A stretch of DNA of 36,245 nucleotides, from the NCBI GenBank assembly GCA_004321905.1, contig SCQF01000008.1:1-36245 (forward strand). The letters are read 5' to 3'. The notes beneath the pieces are model-generated. The model was given only the letters and a program-made list of their open reading frames with translations. It was not told the origin of the DNA and did no database searches. The first letter of the stretch is position 1. Each line of letters starts with the position of its first letter. Positions 23,174 to 33,534 of the stretch are shown piece by piece. The translations under genes and the position numbers were made by a program. The DNA is from Verrucomicrobiota bacterium (GTDB taxonomy: Bacteria > Verrucomicrobiota > Kiritimatiellia > CAIQIC01).

Positions 23174-24289
23174 ATGAATTTCCGCTTGAAACAATTTGCC
23201 GTCTTGTTGGTCGTCGGCGCGCTGCTGGTTGGCGCGCCGCTGCTTGGCGTGTTGGTGGCGGGCCACGAGCTTGCGCCCTATCTCCAAACGCCACCGCCGC
23301 CGCATCACGAGCCGCGACTACAGTTTTCGCTGACGGCTTTTGTGATCCTCGCCGTTTTGGGGTTGGTGGTGATGCTGATTTTTGACGACCGTGTGTTGCG
23401 TCATCGTAAAACCCTGGCCGACGATGCGCCGCCCGCCAAATTTTTTCCGTGGTGGGGTTGGGCCGGTCTCGTGCTCGGCCTCGGCGCATGGGCGTTGGCC
23501 TGGACACGCTTCGCGTGGTTCGCACCGTGGCAGCGCTATATCTTCACGCCGCAGTGGCTCGGCTATATCCTCGTCGTCAACGGTCTCACCTATCGCCGCA
23601 CCGGCGGCTGCCTGTTGACGCATCTGCCGCTGTTCTTCGCGCTGCTTTTTCCGTTGAGTGCGGCGTTCTGGTGGTTCTTCGAGTGGCTCAATCGCTTCGC
23701 GCAAAATTGGTTTTACGTGGACCTCGGCCCACTTTCGGCGGGCGAATATGTCCTGTTCGCCACGCTGCCGTTTGCAACGGTGTTGCCTGCGGTTTTGAGC
23801 ACGGCGGAGCTTTTGGAAACCGCGCCAAAAAGCGCGGCGGGGCTGGATCGTTTTGTTGCGTTGAAAATCGCCAAGCCCAAACGGGTCGCCGCCGTCGCGT
23901 TCGCCGTGGGGTTGTTCGGTCTCGCGCTGATGGGGGTCTGGCCTGCTTTTTTGTTCCCGCTGCTCTGGCTTGCGCCGCTCGCGGCGCTGACCGCGGCGCG
24001 CGTCTTCCAAGGTCAGGAAACGATTTTCCAAGGTTTGGAAAAAGGCGACTGGCGGCGCATCTACCGCCTCGCCGTCGCCGGCCTGATCTGTGGCTTTTTC
24101 TGGGAATGTTGGAACTATTTCAGCCTCGCCAAATGGATCTATGACGTACCGTGGGTGGGCCGCGCGAAATTGTTCGAGATGCCCGTCCTCGGCTACGCCG
24201 GTTACCTGCCGTTTGGCTGGACCTGCGCGGCGCTCGGCGACTGGCTCGCCGAGCTGCTGAAAAGTCGCGTAGAATGGAGTGAAGCATGA
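23174..24289 (+). CDS. Uncharacterised multi-pass membrane protein
   Basis: 371 residues from ATG 23174. Hydrophobic segments suggest about eight to nine membrane helices, the first at residues 8-28. Conserved-looking motifs are FWWFFEWLNRFAQNWFY and, near the C-terminus, FFWECWNYFSLAKWIYDVPW and FEMPVLGYAGYLPFGW. I have seen the WE-x-WN / FEMPxLGYxGYxPF pattern only in uncharacterised membrane proteins and can name no function. Residues about 277-290 (VFQGQETIFQGLEK) are encoded by two palindrome copies at 24004-24043, in a predicted loop between helices. The stop overlaps the M50 protease start by four bases (ATGA). Confidence 0.8.
   Translation: MNFRLKQFAVLLVVGALLVGAPLLGVLVAGHELAPYLQTPPPPHHEPRLQFSLTAFVILAVLGLVVMLIFDDRVLRHRKTLADDAPPAKFFPWWGWAGLVLGLGAWALAWTRFAWFAPWQRYIFTPQWLGYILVVNGLTYRRTGGCLLTHLPLFFALLFPLSAAFWWFFEWLNRFAQNWFYVDLGPLSAGEYVLFATLPFATVLPAVLSTAELLETAPKSAAGLDRFVALKIAKPKRVAAVAFAVGLFGLALMGVWPAFLFPLLWLAPLAALTAARVFQGQETIFQGLEKGDWRRIYRLAVAGLICGFFWECWNYFSLAKWIYDVPWVGRAKLFEMPVLGYAGYLPFGWTCAALGDWLAELLKSRVEWSEA
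24004..24043. repeat. Two closely spaced palindromes in a membrane-protein gene
   Basis: A degenerate copy (CTTCCAAGGTCAGGAAAC, about 24004-24021) and a good copy (TTTTCCAAGGTTTGGAAAAA, 24024-24043), only about 20 bases apart start to start, closer than other pairs. They are read as VFQGQE and IFQGLEK in a hydrophilic loop. Confidence 0.85.
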
Positions 24290-24936
24290 ATCTTTTTTTG
24301 AGCAAGGCGTGGGATGATCCGTTTTTCTTTGGCGCGTGGGTGCTGATCATCGCGTTCTCGATCTGCGTCCACGAATATGCCCACGCCTATGTTGCCTTGC
24401 GGCTTGGCGACTACACCGCGGCCGGCGCCGGCCACCTGACGCTGAACCCGTTCAAGCAAATGGGGCTGAGTTCGTTGATCGCGTTATTGCTGGTCGGCAT
24501 CGCGTGGGGCGCAGTACCGGTGGACCCGCGGCAGTTGCGCTCGCGGCGGGCCGCCGCGGCGGTTGCCTTCGCCGGCCCGGCGGCAAATTTATTGCTCGCC
24601 ACGCTTAGCGCGTTGCTCTGGGCCGTGTTGGTGCGCTTCGACTTGTTGGATGGCGAAGCGGGGCATCCGGCGCGTTTCCTCCACTACGGTTGCCTGGCCA
24701 ACAGCGTGTTGTTCCTGTTCAACCTGCTGCCGGTGCCGATGTTCGACGGCTGGAGCGTGTTCGCGCTGGCTTTCCCCGCCATGCTGAACATCGCCGCTTC
24801 CACCGCGCAGACGATCTCGTGGATTTTCCTCGCGGTGCTGTTCGGCTCGCCCGCCGGCAATCTGATTTGGCTTTATGGCCAGGTGTTGGCCGGTGGACTC
24901 GTGCGCGGCGCGGCGGCGCTCTGCGGTGTCGGCTGA
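24286..24936 (+). CDS. Compact site-2 protease family membrane metalloprotease (M50)
   Basis: 216 residues, mostly membrane helices. The zinc motif is CVHEYAHAYVAL (H29, E30, H33), placed in the first membrane helix, and the third ligand lies in LFNLLPVPMFDGWSVF (Asp of the NLLPxPxxDG motif). GAGHLTLNPFKQMG is the common loop of the group. No PDZ domain, so this is the short Rip/FtsH-independent YwhC-like type rather than RseP. Intramembrane proteolysis of an unknown substrate is expected. It is coupled to the unknown membrane protein upstream, which could be a partner. A palindrome pair begins at the stop codon. Confidence 0.9.
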   Translation: MNLFLSKAWDDPFFFGAWVLIIAFSICVHEYAHAYVALRLGDYTAAGAGHLTLNPFKQMGLSSLIALLLVGIAWGAVPVDPRQLRSRRAAAAVAFAGPAANLLLATLSALLWAVLVRFDLLDGEAGHPARFLHYGCLANSVLFLFNLLPVPMFDGWSVFALAFPAMLNIAASTAQTISWIFLAVLFGSPAGNLIWLYGQVLAGGLVRGAAALCGVG

Positions 24937-24987
24937 TTTTCCAAGGGTTGGAAAAACGGGCAGTGCACTTTTCCAAGCCTTGGAAAA
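24937..24987. repeat. Paired palindrome in a convergent gap
   Basis: Copies at 24937-24955 (CCAAGGGTTGG) and 24969-24987 (CCAAGCCTTGG). They fill the 60-base gap between the M50 protease stop (24936) and the convergent histidine kinase stop (24997). Confidence 0.92.
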
Positions 24988-24996
24988 GCTGCCGAT

Positions 24997-27408
<2,412 letters not shown>

Positions 27409-27684
27409 GGCTCACCTTCAGAAAAAAGACAATACACAACACCCTCAAACATCTCGACCCATCCTCAAGACTTCGCGGTCCCCTCAACAAATTTAAGCAT
27501 CACGCCCTCCTCCCTTGGCTGCGTACAGGGATGAGGGGTGCCCACAACCTAAGTGAGCATAGGCGTGCTGCTAAGGTTTGCAATAAAAAAACGAGATGAA
27601 ATACTGCCTATGAAATACTACCTGTTAAAAGGTAGTCAGCGGGATCAGGATGGATGGTTTCCAAGCTTTGGAAAGCGCGCTCGA
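27409..27684. other. Gene-free gap with small dyads
   Basis: This 276-base gap is less GC-rich than its surroundings and holds no convincing gene. ACTACCT-N6-AGGTAGT forms a small hairpin at 27617-27636. A single palindrome copy, TTTCCAAGCTTTGGAAA, lies at 27658-27674, ten bases past the dehydrogenase stop. Promoter elements for the kinase should lie here, but I cannot pick them out. Confidence 0.6.
27658..27674. repeat. Single palindrome copy
   Basis: TTTCCAAGCTTTGGAAA lies just downstream of the UDP-sugar dehydrogenase stop (27685), in the same 3'-flank position as most family members. Confidence 0.85.
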
Positions 27685-28968
27685 TCAGAGGCTGACGTAA
27701 TGGATGCCGAGCTTGGCGGCCTCAGCACGGCTGAAGAAATTCTTCACGTCCATCAACACCGGTGTCCGCATTTTGGCCTTGAGGTCGGCGAGTTTGAGGC
27801 TCTTGAATTCGTGGTGTGCGTTGATTAGCACAACGGCGTCGAGATCGCGCGCCTGGTCCGGCAGCAAGGTTTCTACGTGGAAGTGTTTTTTGAGCTGCTC
27901 CGGTGTGGCATGCGGCTCCCAAACCTTCACGTTGGCCTTGAAGCCTTTGAGGTAGGTGACCACGTCAATCGCGCGGGTATTGCGGAAGTCCGGCACGTTT
28001 TCTTTGAACGTCATGCCCAGCACCCAGATGTTCGCCCCGGCTGGCAGTTGGTGACAGTCGTTAAGGGCGCGCACGGTCAACTCGCCGACGTAGAAGCCCA
28101 TGCCGTCGTTGATCCGGCGACCGGCTTGGATCACTTCGGGGTGGTAGCCCATCTTGATCGCGCGGTTCATCAGATAATAAGGATCCACGCCGATGCAGTG
28201 GCCGCCGACGAGGCCGGGGTGATAGCGGTGGAAATTCCACTTCGTGCCGGCGGCTTCGATCACGTCCTTGGTGTTGATGCCCATGCGGTGGAAAATTTTG
28301 CTGAGTTCGTTCATCAGCGCGATGTTCAGGTCGCGCTGGACGTTTTCGATGACCTTGGCGGCTTCGGCGACCATGATCGAGGACGCGCGGTGAATACCGG
28401 CCTTGACCACCGCACCATAGACGGCGGCGGCGCGGTCGCAGGCGGCGGCGTTGTGACCGCTGACGATTTTTTTGATCGTCGTGACGGTGTGTTCCTTGTC
28501 GCCGGGGTTGACGCGCTCCGGCGAATAGCCGAGGTCGAAGTCACCCAGCTTAAGCCCGCTTTTTTCTTCGAGGATCGGCAGACAGGTTTCTTCCGTGACG
28601 CCGGGATACACCGTGCTCTCGTAGGACACCAGCATGCCCTTCTTCAGAATCGAGCCGACAGTTTCGGACGACTTGATCACGGGTTCGAGATCGGGTTCAT
28701 TGGCCGCGTTAACCGGTGTAGGCACGGCAACAATGACGAAGGTACAGCGTTGCAAGTCAGCCGGATTGTGGGTGAAGGTGAGCCGCGGATTTTTGAGTTG
28801 CGCCGTATCACCCTCGCCGGTGTGATCCTTGCCGGATTTGAGTTCTTCGACGCGATCCTTCTTGATGTCGAAACCAACGACGTCGAATTTTTCGGAGAAC
28901 GCCAGCGCCAACGGCAAGCCGACGTATCCCAGCCCTACCACGCCGATCACTTCTTGTTTTGCGCTCAT
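27685..28968 (-). CDS. UDP-N-acetylhexosamine 6-dehydrogenase (TviB/WbpA type)
   Basis: 427 residues, ATG 28968 with GGAAGGA about 9 bases upstream. It oxidises C6 of a UDP-sugar to the uronate with two NAD+. The N-terminal Rossmann motif is VVGLGYVGLPLALAFSEKF; SYESTVYPGVTEETCLPILEE, GYSPERVNPGDKEH and VAEAAKVIENVQRDLNIALMNE in pieces are typical of the TviB/WbpA/WbpO subgroup, acting on UDP-GlcNAc or UDP-GalNAc rather than UDP-glucose. The catalytic Cys is in GLVGGHCIGVDPYYL. It feeds surface-polysaccharide synthesis, consistent with the neighbouring nucleotidyltransferase and arn genes, although it is not an obvious source of UDP-glucuronate for ArnA. Confidence 0.92.
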   Translation of the reverse strand: MSAKQEVIGVVGLGYVGLPLALAFSEKFDVVGFDIKKDRVEELKSGKDHTGEGDTAQLKNPRLTFTHNPADLQRCTFVIVAVPTPVNAANEPDLEPVIKSSETVGSILKKGMLVSYESTVYPGVTEETCLPILEEKSGLKLGDFDLGYSPERVNPGDKEHTVTTIKKIVSGHNAAACDRAAAVYGAVVKAGIHRASSIMVAEAAKVIENVQRDLNIALMNELSKIFHRMGINTKDVIEAAGTKWNFHRYHPGLVGGHCIGVDPYYLMNRAIKMGYHPEVIQAGRRINDGMGFYVGELTVRALNDCHQLPAGANIWVLGMTFKENVPDFRNTRAIDVVTYLKGFKANVKVWEPHATPEQLKKHFHVETLLPDQARDLDAVVLINAHHEFKSLKLADLKAKMRTPVLMDVKNFFSRAEAAKLGIHYVSL

Positions 28969-28980
28969 CGTTGTCCTTCC

Positions 28981-29040
28981 TATCCACGGTGGTAGGGACG
29001 AACGGCTAGTCCGCCCGCCGCAGGCCAGGCTGTCCCGCCC
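28981..29040. repeat. Imperfect inverted GC-rich intergenic repeat
   Basis: GGTAGGGACGAACGGCTAGT begins a stretch that folds imperfectly with TCCCGCCCTGCC at its end. It lies in the 78-base gap between the dehydrogenase start and the nucleotidyltransferase stop. It looks like another dispersed repeat type; a GTAGGGCGG motif recurs near 35991. Confidence 0.5.
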
Positions 29041-29046
29041 TGCCTT

Positions 29047-29958
29047 CTATTTCCACAACGGCGCAGGATAAAGTCCCGCATCAATCAGTTTTTTCACGCC
29101 CGCGGCGACCGCCGGCTTATCTTCCGGATAGGTTACGCCGAGCCACGTTTCCTGCGAGGTGAGCACCTTGACGGTGGCCGCGCCGCGCTGGACGAGTTTA
29201 TCCACCGAAGTTGGCAGCAAGCACTCGGCTTTCGGCTGCGTACCGTCTTGGGCGATGAAGGCACGGAACATTTCTTCGGTTTGCGTAAACAAGGCCGGCG
29301 TGAAGCCCCACATATTCATGGAAACGGACTCATTGGCGGTCAATGGATGCCAAGCCTCGCCTTCCAAAAATCGTGCGGTGTGGCCGGTCTTCTCGATTTT
29401 CGTGCGTTCGACCACCGTCTTCAAAAACCCATGGGCATCCACCTGCGCCACGCCGCGCGAGACCGTGCCGTGCTCGCTCAACGTATTGCGTAGCGTGAAC
29501 CCGATCAGCGCATAGTTCGGTTGCTTCGTATCCACGCGCCGCAGAAAATCCGCGAGCAGTTCGTAGGACTGCCGCCCGTAAAAGTCGTCCGCGTTGATCA
29601 CGCCGAACGGCTCCTTGACCGCATTTTTACAGACCAGCACGGCGTGCGTCGTGCCCCACGGTTTCTTGCGTTCGTCCGGAATTTGGAATCCTGTTGGCAA
29701 CTCCGCCGTCATGTCCTGAAAGACGTAATCAATCGCCACGCGCCCTTTGACGTTCGGCTCGATCTTGGCACGGAACGCCGCTTCGATGTCACGGCGGATG
29801 ACGAACACGATTTTGCCGAAGCCGGCGCGAATCGCGTCGAAAATGGAGTAATCAATGACGATTTCGCCGGCGGGGCCGATGGGATCAATTTGTTTCAAAC
29901 CGCCATAACGGCTGCCGATGCCGGCGGCCAAAACGACGAGGGTTGGTTTCACGTTCAT
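29047..29958 (-). CDS. Sugar-phosphate nucleotidyltransferase family protein
   Basis: 303 residues from ATG 29958, preceded by GGAAAA. The frame is open back to 30120, but that leader is encoded by the palindrome pair and a GC-rich hairpin (FFQALE, FSRPWKK) and lies outside the family. The N-terminal NTP-transferase signature is LVVLAAGIGSRYGGLKQIDPIG, followed by VIDYSIFDAIRAGFGKIVFV and the metal-site region FGVINADDFYG. Such enzymes make NDP-sugars from sugar 1-phosphates and NTPs; the sugar cannot be told, although GGLKQ with the DDFYG form is seen in a subgroup distinct from RfbA and GalU. Next to the UDP-sugar dehydrogenase, it probably serves polysaccharide synthesis. Confidence 0.85.
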   Translation of the reverse strand: MNVKPTLVVLAAGIGSRYGGLKQIDPIGPAGEIVIDYSIFDAIRAGFGKIVFVIRRDIEAAFRAKIEPNVKGRVAIDYVFQDMTAELPTGFQIPDERKKPWGTTHAVLVCKNAVKEPFGVINADDFYGRQSYELLADFLRRVDTKQPNYALIGFTLRNTLSEHGTVSRGVAQVDAHGFLKTVVERTKIEKTGHTARFLEGEAWHPLTANESVSMNMWGFTPALFTQTEEMFRAFIAQDGTQPKAECLLPTSVDKLVQRGAATVKVLTSQETWLGVTYPEDKPAVAAGVKKLIDAGLYPAPLWK

Positions 29959-30042
29959 GTTTTTCCAACTTTGCTGTGCCGCTGCGGAGACGCGGCTTGC
30001 CTTTTTCTGTAGGCCGGGTCTCCGCCCCGGCGATATCCATTG

Positions 30043-30095
30043 TTTTTTCCAAGGCCTGGAAAATCCGGCCCGTCCGGCTTCCAAGGCTTGGAAAA
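30043..30095. repeat. Paired palindrome in a divergent gap
   Basis: Copies at 30043-30063 (CCAAGGCCTGG) and 30079-30095 (CCAAGGCTTGG), between the nucleotidyltransferase start and tRNA-Val. Beside them at 30011-30031 is a GGCCGGGTCTCCGCCCCGGC hairpin, and at 29981-29996 a CCGC..GCGG dyad. A half palindrome (TTTTTCCAACTTTG) adjoins the start codon at 29959. Confidence 0.9.
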
Positions 30096-30191
30096 ACATG
30101 GGCACTGTAACGCAGGCCAATGATGGAAAAAAGCAGAATTTGGCTTGCCACGCGGCGGAAAAAACCTAACATTCGCGCCGCTCACGTTTCC

Positions 30192-30268
30192 GGGCGGCTA
30201 GCTCAGTTGGTTAGAGCGCGTGCCTCACATGCACGAGGTCACAGGTTCGAGCCCTGTGCCGCCCACCA
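30192..30268 (+). tRNA. tRNA-Val (CAC)
   Basis: Complete 77-base cloverleaf with encoded CCA. The acceptor GGGCGGC (30192-30198) pairs with GCCGCCC (30258-30264). D arm GCTC/GAGC, anticodon stem CGTGC/GCACG with loop CTCACAT giving anticodon CAC, and T arm ACAGG-TTCGAGC-CCTGT. The discriminator is A, then CCA at 30266-30268. It reads the valine codon GUG. Confidence 0.97.
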
Positions 30269-30574
30269 GTCGCGAACAAACGAGTTTTTCCGCAAGCAAC
30301 GACCACGGCTGTCGTTGCACCGCCACGTCGGGCCGCCCAAACTGCGCGCCCAACCCTCCGCCCAATAGCAAGCTATATCAATTATGGAAACGCTCTAGTC
30401 CCTTTTCAAAAACCAAGTTGTGATCAATGGTATAGAGTTTTTTAGTGCTAGCAGACCACAATAAATTTGGATTCCCCCTGCCGCACCCAAGGTGCGATCA
30501 CCCTTGCAAATAAAAGGCTTGATGACCCCTTGAGCACTCCGAGGGCCTTCATGTGGCGAGCTATCACTCTGCTA
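30269..30574. other. Gene-free gap after tRNA-Val
   Basis: About 306 bases between the tRNA and the arnA stop. The second half is AT-richer than the surroundings. I see no supported gene, no strong terminator and none of the palindromes. It could hold debris of an integrated element, as tRNA 3' ends are common integration sites, but no integrase or repeat of the tRNA end is visible. Confidence 0.5.
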
Positions 30575-32575
30575 TCAGGTTTTCTTCCAGCCTTCGCGCT
30601 CGGCGATTTCTTGCAGGAAGAAGTCGAGTGTGGTGGCGATGGACTGCTCCATCTTAATGGTCGGTGTCCAGTCGAGAATCTTCTTGGCTTTCTTGATGGA
30701 AGGTTTGCGGTGCTCGACGTCCTGATAGCCGCCCTTGCCGTAGAACTCACCGCTTTCGACCGTTTGATAACCGGCGAATGGCGGGAACTTGCTGCGCAGC
30801 GGATGCTTGTCGAATTGCGCGACGAGCATCTCGGCAAGCTCCTTGATGCTGGCTTCGTTCACGGGATTGCCAATGTTGAAGATCTCGCCGTTGCAGCGGT
30901 TGCCGTCGTTGGCAATGATGCGGTAGAGGCACTCGACGCCGTCGGTAATGTCGGTGAAGCAGCGCTTCTGGTTACCGCCATCCACGAGCAGGATCGGCGT
31001 GCCTTCGACGAGGTTCAGGATGAGTTGCGTGATCGCGCGGCTGCTGCCGATACGCGCACTGTCGAGGCTGTCGAGTCGCGGACCGACCCAGTTGAACGGG
31101 CGGAACAGCGTGAACGGCAGGTTCTGCTTCTGGCCATAGGCCCAGATGACGCGGTCGAGCAGTTGCTTCGAGCAGGAATAAATCCAGCGCTGCATGCGGA
31201 TCGGGCCGACGATTAGCGGCGACTTGTCCTCGTCGAACTCCTTGTCGGTGCACATGCCGTAGACCTCGGAGGTCGAGGGGAAGATGATGCGGCGGCCGTA
31301 GCGCGCGCAGTAGCGGACGATGCGCAGGTTTTCCTCGAAATCCAGCTCGAAGACGCGCAGCGGATTACGGACGTATTCCTTCGGCGTCGCGATGGCGACG
31401 AGCGGGAGGATCACGTCGCACTTGCGGACGTGGAACTCGATCCATTCGCGGTGAATCGAAATGTCGCCTTCGGAGAAATGGAAGCCGGGCCGGTTGAGCA
31501 GGCGGCCGATCTTGTCGTTCTGCAGATCCATGCCGTGGACCTCGAAGCGGCCCTTCTCGGCGAGCAGGCGCTCGGTGAGCGCGTTGCCGATGAAGCCGTT
31601 GACGCCGAGGATCAGCACGCGCGTCGGCTGTACGACCTTCAGGCGCGAGACGCTGGAGGGGCCGAGCCGCATCTTTTCGACAAGGCCGAGTTCTTTGCAA
31701 GCTTGCACGCCGCCGAGACAGACGCCGCCATCGGGCTGCACCAAATCCAGTTGCAACGCGTCCTTGCCGCACGCGACGACGAGCGGGCTGGCAGAGAGGA
31801 TTGTGCCGGGTTTCGCGCCCTTGGCGCTCTTTGCGAGCGAGGCCGACCACACGAGCAGTTTGCGGTCGCCGAGGTGCGTGAACGCGCCCGGATAGGGCTT
31901 GGTCACCGCGCGCACGAGGTTGCGGATTTCTGCTGCACTCTTCGTCCAATCAATCAGGCCATCGGCCGGCTTGCGCCCGCCGAAGTACGTCGCCTGGCTG
32001 TGGTCTTGCGCCTTGCGTGGAGCCTTGCCCTTGATGAGCAGTGGCAGTGTTTCGTCGAGCAGCGCGGTCGCGGTGGGAATCATCTTCTCGAACAGCGTTG
32101 CGGCGGTATCGGCATCGGTGATTGCGATTTTGCGCTGCGCGACGATATCGCCATCGTCGGGCTGCGGCGTCATATAGTGCAGCGTCACACCGGTCTCGGT
32201 CTCGCCGTTGACGAGCACCCAGTTGGCGGGGCAACGGCCGCGGTACTTCGGCAGTAGCGAGCCGTGCAGGTTGAACGCGCCCTGCTTCGGGATCTCAAGC
32301 ACGACCGGTTTGACCATGTTGCGGTAGTAGAAGGAGAAAATGAAGTCCGGCTTGAGCGCCTTGATCTTCTCGACCCACAGCGGGTGATTGATGTCCTCGG
32401 GCGCGTAGACCGGCAGGCCGTGCGCGGCGGCGGCTTCGGCCACCGACTTGAACCACACGTTTTCACTTTGGTCGTCCTTGTGCGTGAAGACCGCGGCGAC
32501 CTCGATGCCACTGCGCAGCACGGCCTCAAGGCCGGCGCAGCCGATGTTGTGATAGGCCAGAACGATTGCTTTCAT
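30575..32575 (-). CDS. arnA: Bifunctional ArnA: UDP-L-Ara4N formyltransferase / UDP-GlcA decarboxylase
   Basis: 666 residues, close to E. coli ArnA (660). N-terminal formyltransferase, 1-300: [19 protein letters not shown] with the catalytic Asn/His, and PDDGDIVAQ with the Asp. C-terminal decarboxylase, about 315-666: the NAD motif [28 protein letters not shown] (Ser, Glu), the [16 protein letters not shown] Tyr-x3-Lys pair, and the Arg in [11 protein letters not shown]. It oxidatively decarboxylates UDP-glucuronate, then formylates the ArnB product. Its start overlaps the arnC stop by four bases. It is the last gene of arnB-arnC-arnA, for 4-amino-4-deoxy-L-arabinose modification of lipid A. 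Confidence 0.96.
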   Translation of the reverse strand: MKAIVLAYHNIGCAGLEAVLRSGIEVAAVFTHKDDQSENVWFKSVAEAAAAHGLPVYAPEDINHPLWVEKIKALKPDFIFSFYYRNMVKPVVLEIPKQGAFNLHGSLLPKYRGRCPANWVLVNGETETGVTLHYMTPQPDDGDIVAQRKIAITDADTAATLFEKMIPTATALLDETLPLLIKGKAPRKAQDHSQATYFGGRKPADGLIDWTKSAAEIRNLVRAVTKPYPGAFTHLGDRKLLVWSASLAKSAKGAKPGTILSASPLVVACGKDALQLDLVQPDGGVCLGGVQACKELGLVEKMRLGPSSVSRLKVVQPTRVLILGVNGFIGNALTERLLAEKGRFEVHGMDLQNDKIGRLLNRPGFHFSEGDISIHREWIEFHVRKCDVILPLVAIATPKEYVRNPLRVFELDFEENLRIVRYCARYGRRIIFPSTSEVYGMCTDKEFDEDKSPLIVGPIRMQRWIYSCSKQLLDRVIWAYGQKQNLPFTLFRPFNWVGPRLDSLDSARIGSSRAITQLILNLVEGTPILLVDGGNQKRCFTDITDGVECLYRIIANDGNRCNGEIFNIGNPVNEASIKELAEMLVAQFDKHPLRSKFPPFAGYQTVESGEFYGKGGYQDVEHRKPSIKKAKKILDWTPTIKMEQSIATTLDFFLQEIAEREGWKKT

Positions 32576-33534
32576 GGTGCAGCCAGACGGCTAACTCCTT
32601 TCACTTCGTGGACGAGATAGCGCGGGCGACCGCGCACGTCGCGATAAATTCGTCCGATATACTCACCCATCAGCCCCATCCCAACGAACTGGGCGCCGAT
32701 GAAAATAAACAAAATGGCAAACAGCGTGAACACACCCTGCGCGGCCCAGCCGGGGCCTTGAATGAAACGTTCAACGAGAATCAGCAGGCCCAGCGCCAAG
32801 CCGAAGAACGCGATCACCGCGCCGAGATAGCTCAAGAGGCGCAGGGGGAACGTGGTCATGCTGGTCAGCAAGTCGAATTGCAGGTTGATCAGCTTGAAAA
32901 TGCCGTACTTCGAGGTGCCGTGACTGCGTGCGGCGTGTTTGACCTCAATCTCCGCCGTGTGCTTGGCAAACGAGTTGGCGAGCACCGGAATGAACGTGCT
33001 CTGTTCGGTGCATTGCAGCATGGCGCGTACGACTCGCGCAGAATAGGCGCGCAGCATACAGCCGTAGTCGTGCATCTGGACGCCCGTGACCTTCTGTGTG
33101 ATGCGGTTGACCATCCAGGATGGAATCTTGCGCAGGAACGAATCTTCGCGCGGCACGCGGATACCAGCGACAACATCAAGGTCTGCGCTCGCCAACTTGC
33201 GATAGAGATTCGGAATTTCCTCGGGCGGATTCTGCAGATCGGCATCAAGCGAGATGATCACATCGCCCTTCGCGTGCGCGAAGCCCGCCATCACCGCCGC
33301 ATGCTGACCGTAGTTGCGGTTGAGCAACACGGCAATAATCTCACCGGGATATTTTTCCGCCGCCTCGCGCAGCATCTCCGGCGAGCGGTCGCGCGAACCA
33401 TCGTCCACCAAAACAATCTCGAACGGCGCATTCAAACTGCGACACGCCTTGAGGCTGCGCTCCAGCAACTCCGGCAGGTTTTCCTGCTCGTTGAACACCG
33501 GGATGACGACGGAAGCGGTCGGGTTCGTCTTCAT
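32572..33534 (-). CDS. arnC: Undecaprenyl-phosphate Ara4FN transferase ArnC
   Basis: 320 residues from ATG 33534, overlapping the arnB stop by four bases; an upstream open extension lies inside arnB and is rejected. The GT2 fold opens with [22 protein letters not shown], then [28 protein letters not shown] (the DxD region), and a C-terminal domain with two membrane helices ([21 protein letters not shown] and [18 protein letters not shown]) and [15 protein letters not shown]. ArnC moves formyl-Ara4N from UDP to undecaprenyl phosphate. Order between arnB and arnA supports the assignment over generic dolichyl-phosphate mannosyl-type transferases. Confidence 0.93.
   Translation of the reverse strand: MKTNPTASVVIPVFNEQENLPELLERSLKACRSLNAPFEIVLVDDGSRDRSPEMLREAAEKYPGEIIAVLLNRNYGQHAAVMAGFAHAKGDVIISLDADLQNPPEEIPNLYRKLASADLDVVAGIRVPREDSFLRKIPSWMVNRITQKVTGVQMHDYGCMLRAYSARVVRAMLQCTEQSTFIPVLANSFAKHTAEIEVKHAARSHGTSKYGIFKLINLQFDLLTSMTTFPLRLLSYLGAVIAFFGLALGLLILVERFIQGPGWAAQGVFTLFAILFIFIGAQFVGMGLMGEYIGRIYRDVRGRPRYLVHEVKGVSRLAAP

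Noticed and set aside
27877-28995. 372-codon plus-strand open frame opposite the UDP-sugar dehydrogenase
   Set aside because: Its length is due to GC-rich codon structure of the opposite gene; the product resembles no protein, whereas the minus strand encodes a complete dehydrogenase.
29959-30120. Upstream in-frame extension of the nucleotidyltransferase
   Set aside because: It translates repeat DNA (palindrome pair and hairpin); the family starts at the ATG 29958. The openness is explained by the stop-free palindrome.
30269-30574. Possible integrated element next to tRNA-Val
   Set aside because: No integrase, no repeat of the tRNA 3' end and no cargo gene could be seen.
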